Shown here: positions 21,225 to 31,999 of the stretch, piece after piece
Position numbering within the stretch: position 1 is the first letter of the stretch
Layout: every line of letters begins with the position of its first letter
Assembly (NCBI RefSeq): GCF_022539665.2
Contig: NC_081337.1
Span: 11,277,768-11,341,767, forward strand
Source: Daphnia carinata
Taxonomy: Eukaryota; Arthropoda; Branchiopoda; Diplostraca; Daphniidae
Length of the DNA: 64,000 nucleotides
Reading direction: 5' to 3'
Program-made: the position numbers and the translations under genes
The notes under the pieces: model-generated
What the model was told of the DNA's origin: nothing
Seen by the model: only the letters and a program-made list of their open reading frames with translations
The model's database searches: none

Positions 21225-21405
21225 GGTGAAATAGGACTGAAACGAAATAGGACTGGAGAAATAGGACTGAAAATTTCCAGTCCTATTTCTACCGGAGAAA
21301 TAGGACTGGGAGAAATAGGACTGACTTTTTAAAACTTTTAGGACAGTCCTATTTCTCCATGCCAGCAGTCCTATTTCTCCTTAGAAATAGTCCTATTTAT
21401 TTTAT
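21225..21405. repeat. Left terminal iteron array of the MULE, GAAATAGGACT
   Basis: There are about nine copies of GAAATAGGACT, five direct and four inverted, most with a GGA prefix. The right end carries the mirror array at 24893-25088. Such arrays could be transposase binding sites, which is an inference. Confidence 0.8.
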
Positions 21406-21737
21406 TTTGTTCCAATAGGAACGATATGCCTCCAATCCGGTAGGCAACATATTGCGTAAGAGCGTCGGCTTATATCCATTTCCCTTTGTAAAAAGTCGAT
21501 GGTGTTAATTCATAACTTAAATGGTTCACCAAATATTTATCTTTTATCCTATTTTAATTTAAATTGCAGGGGACCATTAAATATGTTATATCTAATATAG
21601 TTCATTTAATAAAATACTACAACGGCCACACCAGAAATATTTATTAAATTTTTCTTACTTTTTAGTGCATAAATAATTTTTCCAGTTGCACTCATGTTGT
21701 ACTTGCTCATACAACTATCAGCAATGAATATCAAGCA

Positions 21738-21806
21738 AGTCTTACCATATCGGTAGCGCTCTAACCTGTGACACGGGTAGTCCTATGTTCGATTCTCCGT
21801 GGTTAC
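21738..21806 (+). other. tRNA-like module in the left MULE arm
   Basis: ATCGGTAGCGCTCTAACC is followed by B-box GTTCGATTCTC in tRNA spacing. It is conserved in the opposite arm with almost no change. Confidence 0.6.
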
Positions 21807-21839
21807 ATTTCTTCTGAGGTTTTTAATAATTATTCTATG

Positions 21840-23160
21840 AAAGAATTTTTGGGAGAAAACAATTACTGGTGTTTAGGGTAATACTTCTGAAATGGCAAAT
21901 AATGGTAGTTCTGACTTCCCAATTTTCACATGCGGTTTCAGCATTTCAGCCAGTCAGTATTTAGATCTTCATGGTGTAGGTTGTCGACGGTGCTTCGAAT
22001 GTGCCGTGAATGTGCCGTGAATGTGCTGTGAATGTGCTAATCATCTGTTGTTCGTGTCCAGCAGCCTGCCCAGTTCCTGCCCAGCTGCGGATTGTTTCTA
22101 AGGTTTCGCAAACCGTAAGTACATTTTCTACTTCACTAGTGCTGGGCCGTACCCGGACACATTGTATCAGGCTCGGAACGGATAGGCAACGGTTCGAGTG
22201 CTGGCATTGTTAATTTAAGTGTAAGGGCATTGAGACTTGTCACCTCAATGGGCACAGGTATCGGGATTGGTTTCACAGTGTCGTCGTGAAACCAACTGTC
22301 TGACCCAGGTCAGTGGACCTTCAGTTAAATAGATATCTTAGTCGGGACGTAGGCCGACTAGGATTAGAAATATTTACGATAGTTATTTAATTACATCTGC
22401 AAATTATGGGTATGCTACCTAACTATACTTCACGTCACTTAATGCTTTTACTTTTTTTATTGTGTTTCAACTGCTTATGTTTTACTAATTTTTTTTTTCT
22501 TTTTTTTCTCCTTTGTAGGTTTTGCGTGGCAATTTTTTACAGTTTACTCAGGCCGGTTTAACGTTTTTTTATTTCTTAAGTTCTTTTTTTGCCTTTTTCA
22601 TTAATTTTATTTTTCTTTTTTCATAGGGAGCTCTGATCAACGAATTCTTAAACCGTTCTTCCGGACAATTGAAAGCTTTTGCTTTCTCTTATCACTCGTT
22701 TGGTAAATGGTTGGAAGGATTTAAACATGCAAGGTAAATTCATTTATAGTTATATGGAGTACATTGGTATAATTATTGCAATTTTATTTTTTTTAGAACA
22801 ATCATCTTCTCGGGAATTGTGGCCACGAACCAAAACCATCAATCGGCACATTAGTTGTCGCTTGCACAACAAGTATTATCGTAATAATTCAAGCATAATG
22901 TATTACATTACATATTACATTAAAATAAAAAAGTCAATTGAGATTATGTAAGTTTATTTATAAAGTATGTTAATTTGTAAACATTCGTCAAATAAAATAC
23001 ATGTTACAAACAAACAAATTTTATTCAATTATAGACATATCTAGTTCATCATTAATATTATTTATAGCAACATTAAGGGCATGTGAGGAAACAATAGCGG
23101 GAAAAGATGATCTAAGCTCTAAAACTATTTCTTCTAGTAGATCCATTGTAGATAGCTGCA
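21840..23160. other. MULE interior left of the transposase
   Basis: Small plus-strand ORFs (22010-22213, 22679-22951) have no recognisable family. A long T-rich tract lies at 22440-22640. Confidence 0.35.
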
Positions 23161-23214
23161 AAAACAATGATAAGCTATAGGGAAACTTTTTTTTCTTGTA
23201 AATTTAGAAAACAT

Positions 23215-24080
23215 ACCTCATTATTTTGATAGCGCGCCCAAAGCTGGAACAGTACGGAATTCTTAAGTTGGGTCTCTTTCTTCCGGTGAGCCCTTATTTT
23301 GTCATGGCAGAGTAGCGTGCTAGTAAGGGAAACTTTTTCGGCCAGTTTCCGCAATACCATTGTCATCTTGTAGAATTTTAAATTAGATCCGCCTGCCAAC
23401 TACAAACATTTTTGTTATTAATTATTCATTACATATTATTGTTCAAATTTAAATTACCTTGTTCCATTGGTGGTGCATTCCTTCGCAGTCGTTATTGGTA
23501 CGCGTTAAGATGTTGAAGCATGACCAGTTCTCAGGAGTCCAGAACTTGCCCCGAATCCAATTCCGCTCCATATAATCCATGAGTGCTGAAAGTTCGCTAG
23601 GTGCTGAGCTCTTCAACGCGCCAAACACACCAGGAATTTTACCAGCTACAAAAAATTAAAGTTCACAAATGTTATTTATGACAATTAAATATAACATTTG
23701 TGTGCTATTTACCTGGAAGATATGCAAGGCATAGCAGGCGAAACACAAAGTCTCGCACTGGATTCGGTCCCTTGTTGTTGTAGAGGGTGGCAAGGTGAAG
23801 ATCCCGGACCTTTTTCAGAACGGCTTGGCACCAGTGGAAATTGCAGCCAAAGTGCTGGCAATCCACAAAGTGCCTGCGGACAGCCGTAAATATAGCACGT
23901 TCGAAATCGGTCACGATCCGCTGGACTCTAGGAAGGGGGATTATATCCTATTACAATATAAAATTTATTATTTTTACATAACAAACTATTTGTAAATGAG
24001 ATAGTATCTATACCTTTATCTTCTCGAAGACAGCGCTATAGTCGGCTGCTCTTCTCCTGGTCATGCAAATCTCTTCTTTC
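23215..24080 (-). pseudogene. MULE transposase remnant
   Basis: Exon-like blocks on the minus strand (about 24075-24014, 23930-23705, 23640-23466 and 23400-23220) give the MULE transposase order. They are 'RRRAADYSAVFEKIK', then 'RIVTDFERAIFTAVRRHF' with the second catalytic Asp, 'GCNFHWCQAVLKKVRDL' with the C-x-H motif, 'DFVFRLLCLAYLP', and 'RTNNDCEGMHHQWNKV' with the catalytic Glu. Plausible GT-AG junctions separate them. The block with the first catalytic Asp and the N-terminal FLYWCH or WRKY-like zinc finger were not found, so this copy is probably not functional. It lies inside the 21218-25095 element. Confidence 0.75.
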
Positions 24081-24481
24081 TATTCGCCGCCGGCAACTAT
24101 CTTCAACTTCCTCGGCTTTAGCACCCATAAATCTTCTTCATCAATTTTATTTCAAAGTCAATATAAATATTAACTTAATCCTTTGGCATACGTCACTTGA
24201 TGAGTAATGCATGTCATGCTCGGCCATCCACTTCGGTGGTAGAATCCTCTTCTTGGTAAAGAAGTTGAGGAATTGTTAAAATGTTAAATTACAAATAATT
24301 TATTTTTCGCCCATCTACCGTTATCTACCATCTCCTCTCTCATCCATTCTCTTGTATCTCAACAGTTCTTCTTGCTCCTGGTGAGGAACTAGCTTTCATA
24401 CAGGCGAAGATTCATTAACATTCTTCTACTATTCATAGTAAACTTAACCGCAAATGTTATTAAAAACCTCAGAAGAAATGT

Positions 24482-24550
24482 AATCACGGAGAATCGAACA
24501 TAGGACTACCCGTGTCACAGGTTAGAGCGCTACCGATATGGTAAGACTTG
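24482..24550 (-). other. tRNA-like module in the right MULE arm
   Basis: This is the inverted counterpart of 21738-21806, with the same boxes. Both modules point inward towards the transposase remnant. Confidence 0.6.
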
Positions 24551-25810
24551 CTTGTTATTCGTTGCTGATAGTTGTATGAGCAAGTACAACATGAGTGCAA
24601 CTGGAAAAGTTATTTATGCACTAAAAAGTAAGAAAAATTTAATAAATATTTCTGGTGTGGCCGTTGTAGTATTTTATTAAATGAACTATATTAGATATAA
24701 CATAATTAATGGTCCCCTGCAATTTAAATTAAAATAGGATAAAAGATAAATGTTTGGTGAACCATTTAAGTTATGAGTTAACACCATCGGCTTTTTACAA
24801 AGAGAAATGGATATAAGCCGACGCTCTTACGCAATATGTTGCCTACCGGATTGGAGGCATATCGTTCCTATTGGAACAAAATAAAATAAAATAAATAGGA
24901 CTATTTCTAAGGAGAAATAGGACTGATGCCGAGGAGAAATAGGACTGCTGGCTTGGAGAAATAGGACTGTCCTAAAAGTTTTGAAAAGTCAGTCCTATTT
25001 CTCCCAGTCCTATTTCTCCGGTAGAAATAGGACTGGATATTTGCAGTCCTATTTCTCCAGTCCTATTTCGTTTTAGTCCTATTTCACCGGCTACCGTTGC
25101 CATCAACCCAGGCAGGGGGAGACACTGCTGTGACCCACCAGGGAGATTACCCGGTGATTGACTAAGAGAAGCCGGAAGAAGAGCTGAAGATTTGGAACAT
25201 TTTTACTGGAGCGATTAACCTTTAATTCGGATTTGTGGGTAGCCACGTCGCCCTCCGTGAACACATCATCGGACTAAGCGGACCCCCACGTCCCCTTTCC
25301 GGCACAGGTCCCTCCAAACCTCGGTATACGTTATTTTTATATATACCGTACAGTAGGGGCATGACCCCCTACGGGCTTATTATGAGTCAAGGGGAAACGG
25401 GGCTACGGAAAGGAAGGGAGCCCAGATATGCACTTCAATTTCTGAATTTTAAATACCGTTTGGGGAATATGAATTAAGTGTAGAACTTCCATGTAGTGTA
25501 TCCAAACGTAAAAATTAATTCATGACCTTGCCCCAAACAAGAAACCTTTTCAGATCAAAATTTATTGTTCATCTATGAGACAATAAAACACCATTAGCAT
25601 AAAAACTCTTAATTCACATGTATAGTTCGTACCTTACATGATTCGTGAGTTGATTGCGAGCATATTCTTCTGTCAGAACTATAAAGGATTGCTGTTGTAA
25701 CGGATTCATTAACACAAGGTGGTACTTCTCATTAGACAATTTGCATTACTCTATTACTTTACCTCACACCTTAATGGTAATGCACTCTCAGTGTTTTTTC
25801 AACTACAGGC

Positions 25811-26536
25811 TCACTCTTCCATCCTGTAACACTTCCAGACTTGACTTGAACCCCCGCTAAAATTCTGTGAATGCAAAATAATAGCATTAAAAATACTTTT
25901 TCGATAGACAAAAACCAAAAAAGTACCTAATCCATGTTTCATGTTGAACTCGTGCCATTTCTGTGTTTCCATACCACACCCATTTTCCGCCCAAATACAG
26001 TCCCACAATTCTTCAGTTCCTTCGCTGCATGGACTTATTACTAACAATTCTTTTAGTGCAGCACTAACAGAATTTAAATTTAACACACTGTCAGGTGGTG
26101 GACTGAATAATTAAACAATAAATAATTGTTTGTTAAAATTCTATACTTATTTGGAATTCTTATTTGAAAAGTTTAGGCACCTGACTGTGTTCACCTAATG
26201 CCAACTCATCCTCACGTTCAGTTAGGGATGAGTTTTGAAAAACCTCCTTCACTGTTTGGAAACTGTTTTGTTCCAATTTGTTCTTTTCCCCTAGCTGAGC
26301 TTGTAGACTCAAAAATTTGAGCTACAAAACACGAATGAATAAAAGCAAATAAATAGAATCATTACGTATTAGGCCTACCATCCTTAGCTTTGTTGTTATC
26401 TAATATTTTGTGTTGTTCCAATAACTGGGCCTGCAGCTTCATAATTTGATCTAATAAACAATAATTAATAATTGAAAACCAATATAATAATGTTTATACT
26501 TACCATTTTTTTGTTTTATTATCTTATCCATTTTTC
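25811..26536 (-). CDS. Possible small coiled-coil gene in element Y
   Basis: A start codon at 26534 ('MDKIIKQKN') with a GTAAGT donor leads to short exons. These encode leucine-rich, coiled-coil-like repeats ('MKLQAQLLEQHKILDNN' near 26430 and 'LSLQAQLGEKNKLEQ' near 26300), then a block 26086-25811 with 'CSEGTEELWDCIWAENGCGM'. The two coiled-coil exons resemble each other, but the obvious splice phase puts the second out of frame, so the gene may be broken. I recognise no family. Y copy 1 retains only the last part. Confidence 0.35.
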
Positions 26537-27239
26537 AATTGTTCCTCCAGCCACCCGTTGTTCTCCAGCCACGCTACTCAATTAACTGCTAATGGGATAC
26601 AATTAACTGAAATTGCTTACATGCCTGTAATAACGAAACCGACTGATAGATGGCTACGGGTAGAAAATAGAGAAAAAAGTGCGATTTTTTTTTTTTTTTA
26701 TGTAAAACGGATTGCCATATAAAACGGATTGCCATAACTTTGTTATTGCTCATGGTTTCCATCTGCTTATACTGCCCTCAAGTGGAGCGTCCTGAAGCTA
26801 GATTTGACTTGAAAATGTTGTTCTCTAAAGAAAATAACAATAAGCTAGGTTCGTATAGTGTGATTTATGGATTGATACATGATAATGTTGAGAGACCAAG
26901 GTAAATAATAATGAAGTTTAAAGATTATATTAGAAGCACGTTTTGTAAATGGAAAAACGGAAAACTTGAAAGTGTCGTCTAAACAAGATTTGTAGGAATT
27001 GGACCCAAAAAATGAAGAGCCTGATAAAAAGCGAGGGCGCGTTGACGTCGGCGCTCTTAAATAGCAACTATCTTCGGAAGACGTTTTCATTTCTAGCTCA
27101 TTGACCAATATTCTGTAAGGTTCGAAATCTATTCCTTACTTTTAATTGTTAGATAGTGATGAGTGAATTGTATTGTTGCACTGTGTTCGAGTATGCTACA
27201 AAGACCAAATTGACAATTGACGAAAGGAGACTTACGGAG

Positions 27240-27480
27240 ACAGTCTGACCGAGATGGCAACTGAAGCTTGGAATTAGACTGAAGCTAGAAACACACTGAC
27301 TGAAAGTTAAAGGTAGACTCGCTGGTGGCTAGAAGTAGACTGACTCAAAGCTTAAAACACACTGCTTGAAAGTTAAAAGTACGCTACTTGAAAGCTAAAA
27401 GTGGACTGCCTGTGATGACACTTGAAATTGGACTGCTTGGCAGTAAAAAGTAGACTGCACGGTAGAATTACTAAAAGTGG
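27240..27480. repeat. Degenerate minisatellite, ~30-bp unit
   Basis: Variants of ACTGCTTGAAAGTTAAAAGT recur about eight times with spacing of 25-35 bases. There is no coding potential. Confidence 0.6.
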
Positions 27481-28618
27481 AATGCTGGCAATCTGGAAAA
27501 AGTACACCATTTATACGAAGAAGCAAGGTCGTTTAGGATTAAGTGTCCCAACGGGAATAAATATTCTGCGTGTAAATGTAACACCTATGTGAAGAAGTGA
27601 CAAGTTTGAAGGCCAGAGCCACCGGCAGATGACCTGTTGGCGGAAGAGGGGAAAAAAGGGTTGCAAGCGTGGGAAATGTAAAGAGTACGGTTGGCCGTTC
27701 CTTACACAAGTATAACTGCACAAGTAAGTGTGCCGATAATCGATGACGAAGAAAAATGCGTTTTCAAACAGGGAAATCATGTAATGGTGCACCTCTATCA
27801 AATATTTTTACTTGTAAACAACTTCCCTTTTCTTTTAGAGGCAGCTCCGAACATCACATACTTGCGAATGCGCAGCGGGAAAAATGATTGCTTTACGTTC
27901 TCATTGATGATAATGAGATTACTATTTCTCCTATGCTATAATAAAAAAAATGGAAAATAAAGAATTCATGGAACATATTGGCTCCTGAAGCACAAACGAA
28001 AGCAGATTATTTCGATTTCTCGTGGCATTTCAACAAGAGAAAAAGCTACAAAACATAACAATCATCGGTACTACAAGGTATATAACGTTCACCTGATGAT
28101 GGAAGGCTCAGCTTAACGAAGAAAAACAGCACCCTCCGACAAATGGTTAAGTTTAACGGCTGCAGAATGTTCACCTTCTCTATTGCTGTCACGCACATCA
28201 AGAAGACAAAACATAAAAGATCGTTCTCATCGCATAACATCCGACAATGGTTGGCCGTAACGCGCCAACGTCGTCCGTAATATTGTCGCGGGCACTTCCA
28301 CAGACACGAATGAATTAACACATATACACTTCACTTTGATGATTATTCACCAATAATGGTGGCACGCTTACGCTTTGTTCTTTGTTTTACACGACAGGAA
28401 CGCGGCGGCGGTTGAATTTTTCTTTCCTTAAGAGCCGCTTGCGATGGAGCACTAGTTTTTCATCGCTTTCGCTCGTCTGATTGCTGTGCTGTGTTTGCTC
28501 ACCTGGTTGACGAATTTCTCGTGAACTTTGCCGTAGAAAGTGAAAGGCTATAATGTGAGTGGACGCAAATTAGACCTCATTTTCATAGAGCAGTTTCATT
28601 TTTATTGAATTCAATATA

Positions 28619-28910
28619 GGGCGCATTTTGGCGTCAGCCATTTGTTGAACCTTTTTAGTTCAACTTTTGGTCAAGGTTGACGCCAAAACGGAAGAGTTGA
28701 CCAAAGGTTGAGAAATGGGAGGAGTTGAAGTTCAGCTGAAGGTCAACGGTGGTCTGGACCACGGTTGAAAAAGCTCTACTGTTCCAGTTGAACCTCCCAC
28801 TGGCGTTGTCGCCAAAACGGTCGCCTAGTTGAACCATCTACCGGGCAGTTGACGCAAAAATACAAGTTCGCAAAAAAAGTTGAACTAAAAGTAGACACCA
28901 AAATGCGCCC
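28619..28910. mobile_element. MITE, 292 bp, 3-bp target duplication
   Basis: The ends GGGCGCATTTTGGCGTC and near-complement are flanked by ATA on both sides (28616-28618 and 28911-28913). The interior is full of GTTGAAC/GTTCAAC motifs. A 3-base duplication fits the PIF/Harbinger group, by inference only. Confidence 0.7.
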
Positions 28911-28975
28911 ATAGTAAGACACTGAGGAAGCACATTTTCACTGACTCATAAAAAAGGCCTTTCCTGGTCGAAAAT

Positions 28976-29627
28976 AATTAAAATTGAATTGTCATTATTA
29001 TTTGCTTTGTTAACGTCAAGTGCAAAGCTTCCTTAAATTTCAGTGTAGTATGTGATGTGTAATTAGGTAACCAATAGCTCCTTGGCAATGTGCCTAAGTT
29101 GAAAACAAGACACGAAGGACGTCAAAAATCATTTATAAAGGCAAGTTCTTGCCAGAGATGTAGTTGGTCCTCTCGTAGTAAAGGTGAGGTTTTTTGTTCC
29201 TCTTTAACAAAAGCCATGCCTTAAGTATTGAAGTTTTATATGGATGTTCCTACGCAAATTATACATTCCAGTTTTGCTTGAACTATTTATTGCTTTGGTG
29301 AAAAGCGCTCCTATCCTACATAACAGTCAGCAGTCACCGCCTGGCATAGTTATAGCAGTAGGTAATGATTTTAATATATTTATTGAGCTTCTTGTAACTG
29401 TGAAAAAAATTGAAAATGTGATAAAGAAATAAATGGAATAATAGTAATAAATCAAGATTGAATTACAATAGTCTTTTTTTGTCCTTGCCTTAGACGATAT
29501 TTAGTTTAATATTGTAATATTATTTCTATAAGCATTATTTATGTAAAAAGAAAAACATAAGTATTTTGCTTTTTCTGCGTCAGTAAAGATAGAACTAAAA
29601 GCGTAGCAAACAACGAACAAGTGGTCT
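28976..29627 (-). repeat. Right inverted-repeat arm of X
   Basis: Pairs with 13929-14436. It carries an unshared block at about 29125-29320. Confidence 0.65.
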
Positions 29628-29909
29628 TTATCTATGGTTTTGTGGCAAATTTTATTATTATTTATATAATAATTTTCTTATTAATCAGTGTATTAAGGGG
29701 TACTTTAGCGCACCTCAGAACTCCCATGGAGGAAGGAAGAAAGCCAAAAAATGGGAAACACTGTTTTAAAAACTTATTTTTCTACTAAATGAGCTGTATA
29801 AAGCAATAGATAGAGCATGTAAACGTGCAGAAACATTACAAATATCAATTCAAACAAAAAAGTTGTGATGGAGTGATGAGATGAGCAATTGATAACGCTG
29901 TTTGGAGAT

Positions 29910-30005
29910 ATGGTCCTAATTCTCTGGGTCCTATTTCTCCAGATCAAATTTTGGGGTCCTAAATCTCCGAGTCCTATTTCTCCAGGTCCTATTGATCCGG
30001 CTATC
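29910..30005. repeat. Iteron array, GGTCCTATTTCTCC
   Basis: Five consecutive variants of GGTCCTATTTCTCC end in CCGGCTATC, which matches the right tip of the MULE (CCGGCTACC). It is probably an end of a related element; a matching opposite end could be the array at 13388-13528. Confidence 0.6.
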
Positions 30006-30622
30006 CCAAATTCATCGTTGTACAATTCGATGATATTGCTAGAAAAATTTTCTGATCGATTTAATGTATCCTATTCCGCCATTCGGTGAGAATCAAGTCC
30101 AGATGTGAAGGGAAAACTTGTTTTTGTTTTTATCTTACACCTGGAATTGTAAAGAAATACATGTCCGGGTTGATGGATACTAAGAGAAAATGGAAATTGT
30201 TAAAACAGTTTTTACTTTTCAATGAAAAATCAAACACTAAAATTAAAAGAAAACCTGCATGAAGCAGTGTCGGTAAAATAACCTTATTCCATTTATAATC
30301 ACCACCTTCGGCTGCAGGATCTCTTGGCTTCATGGGTATTACGTTTGCAAAAAATTATGCCATTGTAAAGGAGAGAATGACGTTGCCATGTTGCCTCCAA
30401 AACGGAAAAGTCAAATTAAATACGGTGCTTTTACTTGTATAAGTGGGCGAAAGACAAACGTATTTAAATGGAATAATTGTGTATTAATGCCCAATAAGCA
30501 GCGGGTGCCGTGAACAAGTAAGGCTGCACGAATTAAAGAACGGAAGAGAATAGAGCTTTTAACTTGCTAATCAATTAATTAGAGCATACATGAATATGAG
30601 AGAACTCAGACATATACCGGAA

Positions 30623-31035
30623 TGTTACTCAAGGGGTAAGCTTACTCTTCGGCTTTGCGAGAATGAGATAGCGGGCTCGACGGAAGTGCAGAAGAAGCCC
30701 AAGTAGAAATAAACAGAACGTAAACACTGGCACACGGGACTTAGCAGAACGTAACCAACTAACACAAGATAGGCTCTCTCACCGACCGACTGACTCTTGG
30801 GAGTTACAGAAGGCTTTTTATATATTAGCCACCAACCGTGGGGACCATACGGGGCAGTGTTAGAGTTTGCGCGGGCAAAGTCGGATAGTATCGTAAGAAG
30901 AGTCGGTAAGCAGAGGCTTCGCATAGCGACTCATTGGATTCCCTAAGCTTCGTAATCCCGTTATTTCAGATTGCCTCCGGCAATCCAAAAGAAATTTGGG
31001 GCATCCTCGGTCGGTTAGTCTGTGCCCACACAACA
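30623..31035 (-). mobile_element. Candidate solo LTR, 413 bp
   Basis: On the minus strand the block starts TGTTGTGTGGGC and ends GAGTAACA. A TATATAAAAAG box at about 30818-30830 is followed by an initiator-like TCAGTCGG. No target duplication was seen, so the ends are tentative. Confidence 0.45.
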
Positions 31036-31559
31036 ATTGAAAGCCAAAAATCATCCTAAGTCCGTCCCACTAGGACAACCAGGACAGGACTGATATAGGC
31101 GCGAAAATAGATGTACAGTAGCCAAGTTTGTTGTCTATGAAATCACTGTATCTGTTCTTGACGTCTTTAGTCCCACATTTGGCCAAATCCTGTGTTGCCA
31201 GTTTTGACATACATGTAATTCAAACGTAGAATGTTCAAAGTTTATTCTTTACAACTAAACTGGTAAGTAAATTGATACTGTAAGTTTCACTGAAATGAGG
31301 GAGTAAGAAAAACATATCTTATTTTGCATAAAAATATTATCTCAAATAATTCATTTTCTTAAAAAATTTACAAATCATACTTAAGTTTCAAAATCTAAAA
31401 CAAAATTGCCTAATTTGTTTAATAACTTTTGAAGGATCGATGGTCTAACTTGTTTTCGCCTTTTTTTGTTTGAAGAAATTTTTTAGACCTGTTGTCGAAA
31501 AAAAACTCAAGTATTTTTCTATGTTTCTATTGTATTGTTTTAAAATAATGATGTTTATA

Positions 31560-31970
31560 TGTATAGAATAGTCCAGTGGAAAGGGTGTCCGAATGTGATG
31601 CGGGAGACCCGAGTTCAATACCAGCCACATACACAACTTTTAAAATTAAATTATTGAACGGTACAAAAGTGGTCCAGTTCACCGCCTGAACTGGTTGTGG
31701 ACGACTGGTTAAAGATGCACACGGGCTGCGTTTCTGCCGGACATCTAGATGTGTAGAAGGCAGCGAAAACACGTCATATAAGAATTTCGCCACGTCTTAT
31801 GAACGTCCTAGTGGTCCAGTGAGGACCAAAAATGGTCATCTAAAGGACATCAGTGTGCTGTGTGGGTGGTTAGTAGAAACTCCTTCCAATCCAATTTCAA
31901 GTGCCGACCAGCAAACAAATAAAAATGAAACAATTGCTACTGCTGAAGGAGGGGGAATGGAGATTTACAA
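31560..31970 (+). mobile_element. Candidate tRNA-derived SINE
   Basis: A tRNA-like head at 31567-31627 shares TGCGGGAGACCCGAGTTC with the module at 7872-7938. It is followed by an unrelated body of about 330 bases. No poly-A or tandem-repeat tail and no target duplication were found, so a SINE is only one possibility. Confidence 0.35.
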
Positions 31971-31999
31971 CAACATTTTAATATTAGGCCACAGAATCC

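Larger units (their letters stand above)
21218..25095 (-). mobile_element. MULE DNA transposon with iteron-rich inverted repeats
   Basis: The element is 3878 bases, flanked by GTTGCCAT at 21210-21217 and 25096-25103. That 8-base duplication is confirmed by the empty-site arrangement in Y copy 1. The inverted repeats are about 615-635 bases (21218-21830 and 24460-25095). Their outer 180 bases are an array of GGAGAAATAGGACT iterons in both directions; their inner ends hold a tRNA-like module each. A MULE-type transposase remnant lies between. The right arm has one more iteron unit than the left. Confidence 0.85.
21010..26590 (-). mobile_element. Inverted-repeat element Y, copy 2, split by a MULE
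   Basis: Bases 21010-21217 and 25104-26590 are collinear with Y copy 1 once the MULE (21218-25095) and one target-site copy are removed: '...GTTGCCAT' joins directly to 'CAACCCAGGC'. Shared landmarks include AAGCGGACCCCCACGTCCCC and CAGTAGGGGCATGACCCCC. It extends further than copy 1 and contains a possible small gene on the minus strand. The right inverted arm was not found, so copy 2 is truncated. Confidence 0.6.
13929..29627. mobile_element. 15.7-kb composite bounded by long inverted repeats (X)
   Basis: The left arm 13929-14436 matches 28976-29627 in inverted orientation, beginning with the shared 17-mer CCATAGATAAAGACCAC. Matching blocks include CAAGGACCAAAACAAAGAC versus CAAGGACAAAAAAAGAC, and ACCTAATTACACATCACATA. 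The right arm has an extra block of about 190 bases (29125-29320). No matching target duplication was found, so insertion as one unit is unproven. Inside are two Y elements, a MULE, a small TIR element, minisatellites and fragments of two genes. The alternative is two independent copies of one element in opposite orientation. Confidence 0.55.

Noticed and set aside
13929-29627. Polinton/Maverick element
   Set aside because: Size and inverted repeats would fit, but no DNA polymerase B, packaging ATPase, protease or capsid gene is present and no 6-base duplication was found.
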